Source of the DNA: Schizochytrium sp. TIO01
Taxonomy: Eukaryota; Sar; Bigyra; Thraustochytrida; Thraustochytriidae
DNA: 64,000 nt
NCBI GenBank assembly: GCA_004764695.1
Contig: SMSO01000005.1
Span: 1,197,501-1,261,500 of the forward strand
Reading direction: 5' to 3'
Position 1 is the first letter of the stretch. Every line of letters starts with the position of its first letter. A model generated the notes under the pieces. That model was given only the letters and a program-made list of their open reading frames with translations. It was not told the origin of the DNA and searched no databases. The position numbers and the translations under genes are program-made. Of the stretch, positions 10,332-21,800 are shown piece by piece.

Positions 10332-11543
10332 TTATTCATCAAGAGCTTGCGAGGACCCTGCACCATGTGAGCGTTTCAATGCTGCTTTTGTTTTGAGAGA
10401 GATTCGGTTCCCACCTCGCATTGAAGAATATTTTTTGGGGTTTGCTCCAGAGTTACTCTCCTTTGAAGAACTTGTATCACTTGATTTAGACACCACACTC
10501 TCCTTGCTTGCTTGTTTACTCACTAAAATGCGAGGTACAAAACTTGGTCGCCGTGTTCCCTCTGCAACACCCTCCTCTGTGGCTTGCGGCTGGCCTGACT
10601 GGACAGAGTTACTCCGCTTAATAGCCGCTCTTGTTTTTAGTGAGATTTGACCCTTGAATGATTTTGCTCGAGGCGGGTGCGGCTCCATCTTAGGAGTTAA
10701 TTTCTGCTCTGGAAGGGGCGCCAGGCCCTGCATATTAGTTTCACCATCGTCATCATCAATAACTGAAGACTCTGATTGTCTTGTTTCAGAGTTTTTCTTG
10801 GATATTATATCAGTAGGCGGATAATTATCATTCTTATCTACCTTATCTGAGGGTTGAGACGAATCTGGTAGTGGTGAATTTCCTCCAGAAAGGGGAATTC
10901 CAACAGATGTATTTGAAGAGCTGATGGATAGTTTTCTTTGCCCAGATAATCCACCCATAGCTACATCAGGAGTAATGACTGAATTTGAGAGATTCTTTTG
11001 AGTTAGAGCCGGCAGCTCACACGATCGCCCCGACGATGATCCGCCTTCGTTAGACTTCTCTTGAAGTGGAGCCTCACAATCACCCTCCTCGGAATCTGTA
11101 CCATCGTCGTTTTCTTCATTCTTTGCTAAAGATAAGGAAAGTAAAGCGCGGCTATCATATCGCAAGGCTGACTCAGAGAACTTGCGACTTGTTGTCGCAT
11201 CAGGGATCGCACGAAAGGAGCTGCGGAACTTAATTTCTCGAAGAGATAGTTGCTTTGGATCGACAGAACCTGTTGTTGAGCGTCGCTCTACGGCTGTAAG
11301 TTCTTTTGATGATAAGAATCGTCTATTAAGCGGTGCTTCCATTTCTGAGCTAGATATGATGCGCTGACTCTTCGCCGATGTTACAGGCATAGCCGGCAAA
11401 TGATCATTTTCATCACAATCATCTCCACACGATGAACTGAGGCGCCGAAGGATAGAAATTTCATTTTCAGACGGCTTATATACTTTCAGAATCTCCTCTT
11501 TCTCAGCCTGGACCTGGCCTGGCAATACAATATCGTCACCCAT
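10332..11543 (-). CDS. Ser-rich, disordered hypothetical protein with a duplicated C-terminal motif
   Basis: 403 codons from the first ATG (11543, MGDDIVLPGQ) to a TAA at 10332. The frame is open without ATG for a further ~100 bases upstream, to a TAG at 11646. The protein is rich in Ser, Asp, Glu, Lys and Pro with no predicted globular core or membrane segment. Near the C-terminus the motif ISLKT(R/K)AA(I/L)KRS occurs twice (ISLKTRAAIKRSNS and ISLKTKAALKRSHG), about 70 residues apart. Both are basic and helical and could bind a partner or be phosphorylated on the following Ser. I do not recognise the family. The true N-terminus may include the small ORF just upstream. Confidence 0.6.
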   Translation of the reverse strand: MGDDIVLPGQVQAEKEEILKVYKPSENEISILRRLSSSCGDDCDENDHLPAMPVTSAKSQRIISSSEMEAPLNRRFLSSKELTAVERRSTTGSVDPKQLSLREIKFRSSFRAIPDATTSRKFSESALRYDSRALLSLSLAKNEENDDGTDSEEGDCEAPLQEKSNEGGSSSGRSCELPALTQKNLSNSVITPDVAMGGLSGQRKLSISSSNTSVGIPLSGGNSPLPDSSQPSDKVDKNDNYPPTDIISKKNSETRQSESSVIDDDDGETNMQGLAPLPEQKLTPKMEPHPPRAKSFKGQISLKTRAAIKRSNSVQSGQPQATEEGVAEGTRRPSFVPRILVSKQASKESVVSKSSDTSSSKESNSGANPKKYSSMRGGNRISLKTKAALKRSHGAGSSQALDE

Positions 11544-11645
11544 TCTTTCTTTTGAGGAATAGAAAAGAGACTTGTGAGAGTCCAGAGGTTCAGAAGAGGC
11601 CTCACACGTCACCAACGTAGATTTACTCCTTCTGTTTTTCTTGGC

Positions 11646-11816
11646 CTACTCGTCAAGTTCTTTGGGAACAGGTTGCTCAAAGGCAGTCCTTAAAGTCACG
11701 AGCCCCGCGAAGGGCGCTGTAGGTCTTTGCTTCAATTTAGCAATGTCCATACCAGTTGAAGACAGTGAAGAGCAGGTAACCTGATCAGCTTTAGTCTCAG
11801 ATCTATGTGGTGTCAT
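11646..11816 (-). CDS. 56-codon ORF in frame with and upstream of the Ser-rich gene
   Basis: ATG at 11816, TAG at 11646–11648, encoding 56 residues that include MDIAKLKQRPTAPFAGLVTL and end in PKELDE. It is in the same frame as the following Ser-rich protein, with no further stop between. It may be an N-terminal exon (the stop removed by splicing; a GT at 11699 and an AG at 11646 bracket exactly 54 bases), a readthrough product, or an upstream ORF. Composition looks coding. Function unknown. Confidence 0.35.
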   Translation of the reverse strand: MTPHRSETKADQVTCSSLSSTGMDIAKLKQRPTAPFAGLVTLRTAFEQPVPKELDE

Positions 11817-13497
11817 AATTCTTGAATTACTAGGTAGTTTGGTGGTATGTTGGGGAGTGTTATTGGTTATTGGTATAGCACCTATCTACGTTAAACCCTA
11901 AATGACACATTAGATAGTGTGAGAACATGCCGCGGAGTCTACTTTGAGCACACACCTGTATCGCTTTAATTTCCCAGTTGACACATCATCACTCTAACCT
12001 CCCTTTGTGACCGCGGACCTTTGTATGCGAGCTACACTTCAGATGCATTGAACGCTTAGTCCATTCGTATCTCAAGCACTTACTCTCAGATCCTCTTTCT
12101 TCTTTTCGCTGCCTTTGATACAATGAAAGATCCGTTGAGGACACTTTCTTAGTAGACGCATATATGTATGTATCTCTTCTTGTACCCCTTTGCATCCGAC
12201 GCTGATGTGAGATAGCAAAGCCATCGATTCATTTATTATATCTAAATGAATGTAAGAGTACTGATACTTAGTGCTGGACGTATTAACTTTGAGGTAAGGA
12301 ATGAATGTTACAACATATAACGGTACTAGCATTATAGTCAATAGATACAAACATCACCATGGTCAAGAGATTGAACCGCTGTGATACAGTCTCAGCACAG
12401 AACTGTTCAGATCTGGACTATTTTCCTAAAGTATGTCCAGTGTTCTTGAAACACTCAAATTTGTTCGAAGATTCGAGCTCAAATCGGATGTCAATACGAA
12501 CAATCCAAATATATGACCATGAGTAGACTACCCTAGTACTTGGTCTATGTCAAGATCTCTACTAGTACTGTCTTAGGACCTCACAGCTAATTTAAAAAAA
12601 ACACAAGAGGCACTAAAGTGAGACTATGGCAGCAGCAACAGAACCAACAAAAGCTGATAGGTCCTTGTGATTCCTTCTCAAGTGAAAACTATGAGCCTTT
12701 AAAAAAAAACTTTTTAACTAAATAAATAAAATCCTTGAGAAAAAATGATTCAAAACCGTATATACAGACATAAAAAGTTGTCAGATTATATATGCACCAA
12801 AATAAAATTTGAGACTAACTCTGCCGCACACATCGATAACTTCAATATTTTGTTTCCGGTGCAGCATTGGATTCATGATTTAAGTCGAGACACGGAAAGG
12901 AAATCTGCGTGAAAGGTTTCCAGATCCTTGAATTTTAAACAGCTCGGACCCTATATTTTATTTTTATTTTATTTTTAAATAAAGATAAGACAAGTTGAAT
13001 TTTAGTTGAGAGGAAATTTGTCGAGCAGTACTTGAAGGACAATAGTTGCGCAATTCAAATACCATGTCAAGTTTGACGAATTCCACTATTCAAGCTTGGC
13101 TTTTTAGTTTAGTCAAACAACAAAGCAACCAGACTTCTCCTCGCGCGGATTTCCTGGGTGTTCTAGTTAAAAGGCATGTATATGGGAAATGCTCAGAGTA
13201 TAGTCTAAGTGGACATGGTTAAGGAAAGAAAAAAGAAGAGAAAATTATACTTCGCTTAATAAGATAAACAGTATTAGGTACCAACCACTCAAACATCAAA
13301 AATATGGTCTACTTGTACTGTACATACGTCCTCCAGTGGTTGACTATCTTTGCTCTCGCCCAGCCATCATGCACTTCATCTGGATAACCCAGTTCACTAG
13401 CCTTTTCACTTGCGTCTAGGTGTGTTTGCTTATTTGCTTATTTGCTTGTGTCTATCTGAGTCGGTTCAAGCTATGAAATTAGAAGGGCTTCTACTCC
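11817..13497. other. Intergenic, AT-rich, no supported gene
   Basis: 1.7 kb with A/T tracts (12590–12740, 12950–12990) and no frame of convincing length or composition. It probably holds the Ser-rich gene promoter and the 3' UTR of the acidic-protein gene. Confidence 0.5.
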
Positions 13498-14769
13498 TTA
13501 GTACAAACTGCCTACTGCTGAATCATCGTCGGACGATCCAGATCCTGCAAGATCAAATGTGTCCAGCTCATATTCTGAGGCCACGCGGATGCAAAATTGA
13601 AGAGGTTGCGTGCAGAACGGGACAAGCATATAAACCATATCTGCCTTGAGTTCGATGCGAGCTCCAGTCATGCTGCTCTTGCGACCAGCAGGTATACATG
13701 TCTGCAGAAGAAAATCTTGCGACCAGAACACCCGTGGATCATCACACGCTTCGTAATCCTCTCCGGGTACAACATAAATGTCCATTCCGGTGCCCTTGAT
13801 GAAATTAATATCATTGAGCAGCTCAAACGTCACAATTGCATGAACACTTACATTTCCACGGGCTGTGAGCACGTACTGCGGCGAATCATCATAATCATCA
13901 TTCTCGAACTCCTCGTCTTCATCCCGGTCGTCCTCTTCTTGTTCCGGAAAAACTCCGTAAAATTGCGTGAGCGACCAAGACTGTGGGGGCTTGTAGCACA
14001 CAGAAATAGCATCATCAACGGTGCTGTCAAGGTCAAACCACGTGAGCTGATTGGAGGGTGTCTGCACGATATTTCCCGCAATAGCACCAAGCTTGCACCC
14101 TCGCCAGAGCGTAGCCTGGGATCCTGTGCAGCCTTTGGCGACAGCAAAACCCGTAACGATCCACTCAAGGTTGCCACTGCGAACGATGGCAACAGCTGTG
14201 CAATTGCCTTCATAAAAGGCCCTTCCAAGCTGATCTTTAGCAGAAGTCACGATAAAACCTCCGCTCAAGTGCACAAGCATAGCCTCAGAAGATCGCTCCT
14301 CGTTACAACCGGCCATAGAAACGTAGTTCTGGCGACGACGAGACGTTCTGAGAGCAAGGGCCTCGACAGTGTCGCAGCTTGGAGTCGAAAGCGCGTCGGG
14401 TTGTGAAGATGCATGAGCATCCATGGACATGCCAGCGATAGAGTTCGCCTCGACAGAATCCTCGAGCTCAGCAGCCTCAGATGCAGAAAGAAAAGCCGCA
14501 TCCTCGACAGATTCGCCACAGCCAGACCCTGTATCCGAGACGCCAGACAGGTCCACAAGGACATCATCAGCGTTGGTGGAGACTTCTTTCGGCTCGCCGC
14601 TGTGGGATACGCCGGCAGATTTGGAGAGAGCGAAGTGACTCACAAGATCACCGTTCTGCATGCAGCTATGATAGTCTGAGAGAAGGAAGCCTTTGACAGC
14701 GCCGGCAGTCGCGAGAACGGCGTCCAGGCGCTCGTCCATGCCCACAGGCGCGGAGACTACGGGGTCCAT
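13498..14769 (-). CDS. Acidic hypothetical protein with possible calpain-C2-like C-terminal region
   Basis: 423 residues from ATG at 14769 (MDPVVSAPVGMDE). The frame is open upstream but has no earlier ATG. Residues ~70–190 are low-complexity, Ser/Glu/Asp-rich and probably disordered. From ~200 a beta-rich region follows (LVHLSGGFIVTSAKDQLGRAF, WIVTGFAVAKG), then a strongly acidic loop (EEDDRDEDEEFENDDYDD). The end resembles the C2-like domain III of calpains: VSVHAIVTFELLND, MDIYVVPG, YMLVPFCTQPLQFCIRVASE. No protease domain is present. The calpain-like call is a weak pattern match, and the protein may be an unrelated beta-sandwich. Antisense frames over this gene are long but are treated as shadows. 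Confidence 0.6.
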   Translation of the reverse strand: MDPVVSAPVGMDERLDAVLATAGAVKGFLLSDYHSCMQNGDLVSHFALSKSAGVSHSGEPKEVSTNADDVLVDLSGVSDTGSGCGESVEDAAFLSASEAAELEDSVEANSIAGMSMDAHASSQPDALSTPSCDTVEALALRTSRRRQNYVSMAGCNEERSSEAMLVHLSGGFIVTSAKDQLGRAFYEGNCTAVAIVRSGNLEWIVTGFAVAKGCTGSQATLWRGCKLGAIAGNIVQTPSNQLTWFDLDSTVDDAISVCYKPPQSWSLTQFYGVFPEQEEDDRDEDEEFENDDYDDSPQYVLTARGNVSVHAIVTFELLNDINFIKGTGMDIYVVPGEDYEACDDPRVFWSQDFLLQTCIPAGRKSSMTGARIELKADMVYMLVPFCTQPLQFCIRVASEYELDTFDLAGSGSSDDDSAVGSLY

Positions 14770-15839
14770 GAGGGTGGATGAAGGGGGCGAAACGTCCAGA
14801 GAGAGAGAGAGAGAGGGAGAGAGATGCGGGGAAGGGGCAGATAGAGAAAAAAGAAACCCGGATGCGACTTTCAAATGGCTTAGGGTGCCGCTGGCCACAG
14901 CGGGGCCGAGCAAATGGGGCTTTGCGCTCCAAGAGAATTTGACCTAATATTACCCATCCATGATTGTTGTTTTCCTTTTCCTTTTCTCGTAAATTACTGG
15001 CTAGCACTTACCTATGTTCGGATAGTAATGTTTCCATAATAATAATCGTGTTGTGATTATGATCATTCATTTTTTTATGATGTATTCTGATACCAGCGAA
15101 TTTTAGGCACTCTGGAAAAGGTTGGGCGTGCGGGAAGGTCCTATAATGGCCAAAGTACATCGCGGGGTGTTGATCTTTGAAGCAACATAAGTTGCGAGAG
15201 TATCTGCAAGGCTTTCGAAGAAAGTGAGTGAGTGGCTGGTAATGTAGAGGTGAGATATTCTTCATAGCAAATCAACATTACGCATAGTTGATAGTAAGTT
15301 AGCTAAGTATTACTTTAGTAGTTGCGAATAAATGCGCAACAGGATTCAAGATGTCTCCACGCTGTCCTGGATATCTAAAAATATCAAAGACGCTCATGAT
15401 TGCAGATATGCACGCCTACATAGGTGCTTACGATACGGAAATAAGGTCATAGCTTACACGGCACATCATTGTGGATTCGTAAGTATGAGCAAACAGCCTC
15501 TTGCATGGGACATTTATCATGGGTCAACTTTTGGAGTGATGAGAAGAAAGAGTCCATATAACTAATGCATTACAAAGGTGGATAAGGGGGTACGCAGTAA
15601 AAGGATTACAGAGTAAGAAATGGAATCAAAAGTTGTCTTTGAGGGAGTCAAAGAAACTGCTCCCAGCGAGGCCCCACTTTGAGTGAGGTACTTACCTAGG
15701 TAATCTATAGACACTGTAAAAGTTTGGGGAGATGCGACACATCTTGAAAAGAACTTAAACAACGAATGATTGCAAGCCCGAAGGTGGTTTTTTAGTGTGA
15801 CTAAATGTAAACTGTAGTTGTAAAATTATGGTTAATTGA
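14770..15839. other. Intergenic spacer with short GA microsatellite
   Basis: About 1.1 kb between the acidic-protein start and the dynein stop codon. It holds a GA-rich run at 14798–14823 just upstream of the ATG of the acidic-protein gene, probably in its leader. No other gene was recognised. Confidence 0.5.
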
Positions 15840-18800
15840 TTATGAATCGATGTTGAGGGAAAGCGAGACACCCTGGAGAACCCATCGGCTAGGATGTTCG
15901 GCTGTAGACAAATCGGCAGAGAACACCAGACCCACACCCATGGCATTACGACGGTCCTGGGTGACATAGACAGGTGTTTTGAGAGTATCTTGCAATTTAA
16001 GCTTACTTGCTTCAATGGGAATTACACGAAGCAATGGCAATTCTTGGACCAGGACCTTGGGAGGCTGCGGGATAAGGCAGCTCTCCTCTAAGTCCCAAGC
16101 TGCGCCTTCGAGATAAAGGCCAGAGACGTAACAACCCATTTCAGGTCGTTCCTCAACCTGATCTGGAGAGCTAAATTTTGTTACCTTGGTATACATGACA
16201 CTCTTATCCAAAGGCCAGTTGCGTTGGCGACAAGCTGCTTGTACAAGAGCAGTCAGATAAGACTCTGGAATATGTAAACCAGAAAGCCACATAACCTTGG
16301 GCTCACCTTCCTCAATCCAAGATTCATACTGCTCGAAACGATGTTTGAAGTGCTCAATCCAGGATCCCAGACCCTTTTGAGTGTTAGGGCATAAACGACG
16401 CCACATGCCAGGAAGATATCCATTGAACAGAGAAGAAGCGAGCTCATCGAGCGACTCACTCATACCAATCTCTCCCTTGAGAGCACGTTTAAGATCAACA
16501 AGGGAAGAAGCCATAGTAAGTACGAGCACGTTCCAACGCTCAAGCTCCTGCAATAACACAATCGCTGTTGGACTTGGCACGCCAAGCTTCTTCTTGACAA
16601 CGAGAATATCTACAGGCTCTGGGACATTACGCTGAATATTTTCGGCGGAGCGTTCAATCACCTCTTCGCGAGACATACCGCCAGACGAAGACGCGGTTCG
16701 AGGCTGCAAATCAACTAAATTCTTCCAAAGGCTACGCGTGGCACTTGTAAGATATCCAATTTCTGCATTAGGATGAAGTCCAAACACAGAAGGACCACAG
16801 TTGAGGGGCATTTTCTCAACATGATTACGCAAGCTTTCAAGATCATTGTCCTCAGGTAGATCGTATTCAAAGCCAGCTTGGGAAAAGAAGAACTTTTGGC
16901 AGTCATCGAACAAGAAATCGCCCATGTACTCATCAACATACGTCAAAAGTACGCGTCGGTCGTAATCGTCAGAGACACGACCACCATACATAGCACTTCC
17001 TACCAGGTAGCTAATACTACCCCACGGAATCATCTCATCGCCGTTATCGAGCGCCTTATTCAAATACAAAGATACAAGACGACGCGATACTGCATAGTCA
17101 CTGCCAGCAAAATCATAGGCAACGTTGAAGCCAATTTTACCATACTTACGGCGCTCTTGAACAACAGCATGAAGGAAAGTTAGCACGTAGACAAGTGGAC
17201 GATAAGCCGGATGGTCACACTCTTCTAAGACATTCTCGTCAAGGCGAGCCAGTGTGGAACGCATGTTTAGCTTCAAGCCATCAGGCGGCTCAGTCACAAC
17301 CTTCAACGAGCGCTGCAAAATACCCATGGGAAACTTATCCGTGGGATCAGTGGTCATCCACAAGCGGAATGCTGGGTTAACTTTGTGCATGGTCTCAAGA
17401 ACCTTTTCAAGATCACGCAGCCATGAGATAAGCAAGTGACAATTTTGCAATAGTACCCAGTGTCCACGCGCTGCACCAGTCTCGAGCAATTGCATAGCTA
17501 GAGGTCCCTGACCTTGACCAAGAGACACTGTCTTGAACAGGTTGCCAGCAAATCCAAGCTCTTCACCAAGAACTTGAATATCCAGAGCAGGATCTGCACC
17601 AGGAGACAAAATGAACACCATCGGTGTGTACTCTGTTGACTGATTGTAAATTCGCTGGAAATTTAGCACTGGGGGCTGCACATACTTTTCACCAAGGCGA
17701 GGATGGCCCATGATGAATAGCTTTACAGCATTGTACACACGATCCGGGCGGAAGCAACGGGTGAGAAGAAGACCCTCAAAAGAGTTAAGCTTTTTCGCAT
17801 AACCTTCTGGAAATGGCTCCATTTCCGGCGCTTCCAATTCGTACCAAGCACTCCAGGCAGACTCGTTCTGCTCAAGGGACTGAGCAATTCCTTCAAATGC
17901 AGCACCCATGGAATCGAGTTTGAGCAGATCTTTCCATCCAGAATCAGAGATCCACTCGCATGGTTTCTTACGAGTATCACCATCTGAGGAGATAGAGGTA
18001 TCTCCCTTCAGAAAGAAGTCAAGCTGAGCGCGATCAAGCTCCCCATCACCATCCATAATCATGCATGTTAGCTGCAGTGAAAACATTAACTTATGCCGCT
18101 CGAAGATACCAGTACAAGTGTAGTCATACAATTGTCGTGTAGCTTCTTCGATCATGTGCCTCAACCGATTTTCGAGAATACCATCCTTCTTAGCATCGTT
18201 CAAACTCTTGCGAAAGACTGTCAAGAAAGAAGCGAGGGAAGTTTCATACATACGCATGAGCGTAGATAATCCAGACAATGCAAAGAATAGAATTGACCCG
18301 CGCTTTGCCACGGGCTCATACTGTCTACGGGCTGCCTGAATCTCTTCCTTCGTGAACGTAGCATTCTCAATTTGAGCGTGAATGTCAACAGCCTTGGTCT
18401 TTGCCTCCTCAAGAGTGGCAATGAGTTCGACATTATCAAGAATGTTACCAGTAGATGAGGCAAGTGTTTTAAGCAGCGTATCCTCGAGTTGAGCAAGAGC
18501 TTGGGTGTTGTCACTCATTTGCGTCACAATTTCGGCAAACTTTTCTTCAATATCTGCACGCTCATGACCGACAACAACATTGAGAAGCTGATCCGCCAGA
18601 CCAGAGATTGTTACGCTGTAGTTGATGATCATTGTCTTACCCATAACTTCAGGAGTGTAGTGAGGATTGGCAAGCTTTGTCGTCAGATAAAGACGGAAGT
18701 TAGAATCCCAATCAACCTTTTTGTCTCCTAAGACAATCATACGCTGGCCGTTTTCTACGATTGTATTTCGTTCAAGCACAGGATCGATCATAGGATCAAG

Positions 18801-21800
18801 CTCTTCATCAACGTTTTCAAAGAGGTATGGGTTACCGAACTGAATAGCCAATTCCAGATGCTTCATGAAGTCGCCATCGCTAAAAGTGCGAACCGTAAGG
18901 TTGTTTGCTGCCTCCTTACGCTTAATCCATTTAACTGCTTGCTGTTGAGGATCAATACACAGAGGGAAGCGTGAACAGTTGGTGGTGAGAATACCATTTT
19001 GAATAGAATGGTCATCACCGGGAAGACCTTCACCGTTCCACTTTTGTATCTCTACATCATCAGTGAGCAAGGTTTCAACCTTGAAATCACCGGAGAGTGG
19101 AACCCCACGTTCACGAATATCAGGCTCCCAACTATCTTGCATAAGTTCACGGCGATATTTGGAAGTGAACACACCAAGATAAGATAAGAATGATGCACCC
19201 AAAAGACAATCACCTACAAGCTCAATCGTCTTGCTTTCCAAACCTGCGATATCTTTGCTCCAGCGGACCTTCTCTGAGCTTAAACCTTCAATGAGTTTAC
19301 TTGCGGCGCTGAGACGCTTTTCCATCAATTGGGCTTCATCACGCAAAGCCGTGAGCTCCTCGTTTGCTGCGGAGAAGTTCTTGTTCAATTCTGCAAGCTG
19401 TTTCTCGAGTTCATCAAGCTTTTGCATAATCTCCCCAAGTTCCTTCTCAGCAGAAGCTTTCTGTTTCTCAAGATCGCGCACCTTGTTACGAAGGGGTTCA
19501 ACATTTTTGGCGACCTCGTGGTACTTCACAATAGCAATGACCCATTGAAAGAGACCAGCACCAGCCTTGGAAATCTTTTTCATGTTGTCCATGTTAAATT
19601 CTGGGTCACGAAAGTAGGTCTTGACTTTACGGATCATCTTTTCAGTAATGGAGTCCTTGTCATATGCCTTAAGGGAGGCGAGGAAATTACTTTGACCCAT
19701 CATGGCCTTTGCGCCCTTCCAGCCCTGGTTTTCTTCCTCAGTTCCAGTGGGGCGAAGGTAGACAACACACATACAGACAGAAGCGACGGCGGGAGGGGGT
19801 GAGGCAAAAGCCTTGATTTCAGTAATATCGTTCTTATCGAGGTTGTCAAGAGCCTCCGCAGCAGCCTCAAGGGCGGGAAGTGCCTCCAAAAGCTGCTCGT
19901 CAGCTTTGGCCTTCTCGACAACAATTATTTCGTTGCTCTCCTCCAACTCTTTCTTTTTTATCTCAGCAGCCTCTTGTTGTTCGGCGGCCACCTTTTGCTT
20001 GGAGTCAATGTCTGCAATCATAACCTGGCAATCTTTGGTCTTGCCATCCACGATGATCTTCTTGGCAGCAAGTTCTTTACTCATAGCATCAACCGCAACC
20101 TCTGCTTCTTGTAGTTTTGTGAGACCACCACCGAGACGTTTCATATTGTCCTCTACCTTGCGTTTATTCTCCTTCATCCCTGAGCGGTAGTTTGCAAGGT
20201 AATCCAAAAAGTTCTTTGGTGTAACGTAGTTGTGACGACGGAGTTCGCCATAAAATCGTTCGCTGGCTTCAATCACACCCTGGTGAACAACAACCATGTG
20301 CTCAACAATTGATTCACGCTGCTGTTCTGGAAGCGGCTCATCTTGCAAGAAGTAGTTTGCTACAGACCTTAAAGCGTCTGCAGGCCATGGAAAAAACCAA
20401 TCAATGACACATCCACTTACAAGTCCCGGGAAGTTACGGCAGCGAACACGGAGTGTCTCTCCACTGGGAGACATAGCTAAAACAATATGCAAGTTCATGC
20501 GGCACTTACGTACATAAAAAGCCCATAGGTTATCCTTGGTGTCAATAAGGCCAGCTGCCTTAGCTTCGCCGCGAACTCCGTTACAAGCAGCATCTTTCTC
20601 GTCGTTTTCCAAGAGAGCTGGGACCATGCCTGTGGTAAGCATATTATTGATGAGTTCCAAAAAGCCTTCCTCCACAACATGCGCGTCAGTGAAGAGGAAG
20701 ACAACTGGACCTTCTCCGAGCATACGGTAAAGTTCCTTAAGATCTTCACGGAATTCTTTTTCACCATATCCTCGAGACAGTGTAATCTCAAAAATCTTGT
20801 AGCCGCATGCAAAGGTTGCAAGGCGAGTGAGAGATTGTTTACCACTACCACCAACACCAACGAGCAGGCAGTGACCAAGAGGCAGACCAAGCACACGATA
20901 GATACGGCATAAATGTTCAATGGCCATTTCAAACAGGACCAACGTCATTGGTTTGTTATCAACATTGTAAAGTTCTAGAATTTCATCGAAAACCTTACGC
21001 ACATTGTCGAATGAAGCAAGGTCCTTATAAATCATCGGGTCTTCTGCTTCTTCAGCAAGGCGTGGGACAGCCTGCATGAAATCACCAAACAATAAGGGTT
21101 CTTGCATTGTTAGTTCCGTGTGTTCTGGAAAATTCTCGGCAAGAATTGTGCAAAACTCTTCATTTGTGAACAATTGATCTTCCTCGGAGATTAAACGATC
21201 GAAGAAGACGCGAGCACACTCGTTTCTCCACAAGCGAACCACACTGCCCGGCTTTCCATCAAATTCATCGGGTGTAGCGCGACATAGACCTTCAAAAATG
21301 CGTCCAAGATCACGTAAGTTAAACACATAATGAAATTTAGACGGCGTCGGAGGGAGGGCGACAAGAAGTGAGTTGTATAGGCGCAGTGTTGCGCTCGTGA
21401 TCTTGGGTCCGAGACCAACAACACCATCATCAAATCTGTCTTTTAGGTAGGAGGTGATAATGGAGCTGTAAATGTGCGTGAGGACTGCTTCACTCGGCGG
21501 AACAAGGTTGAAGACGTTGAAGAGCGACACAAAGCGAGGATCAACGTTATTCCTGCCACCTCCAGGTGGGCCCATAGCAGCAAAGAAGTGAAGGTCCTTG
21601 TAAATGCGAAGATCAAGATCCTTACCACGATCATACATGGCACCGTTGCTGACTAAGAAGTGTAATAATGCAATTGGAGCTTGAGTACCGTAGGTATCAA
21701 CAATTGGCATATTCATATCATCAATGAAGATCAAGAGTTGTTTACCAGCAGGCGGTCCATAAATACGGCCTGTTCGTTTGTCAACGACATCTACAATGTT

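Noticed and set aside
13597-14406. 269-codon plus-strand open frame opposite the acidic-protein gene
   Set aside because: No protein-like features; the minus strand has an ATG, acidic composition and beta-rich pattern. Treated as a shadow, though the minus-strand gene is itself only moderately certain.
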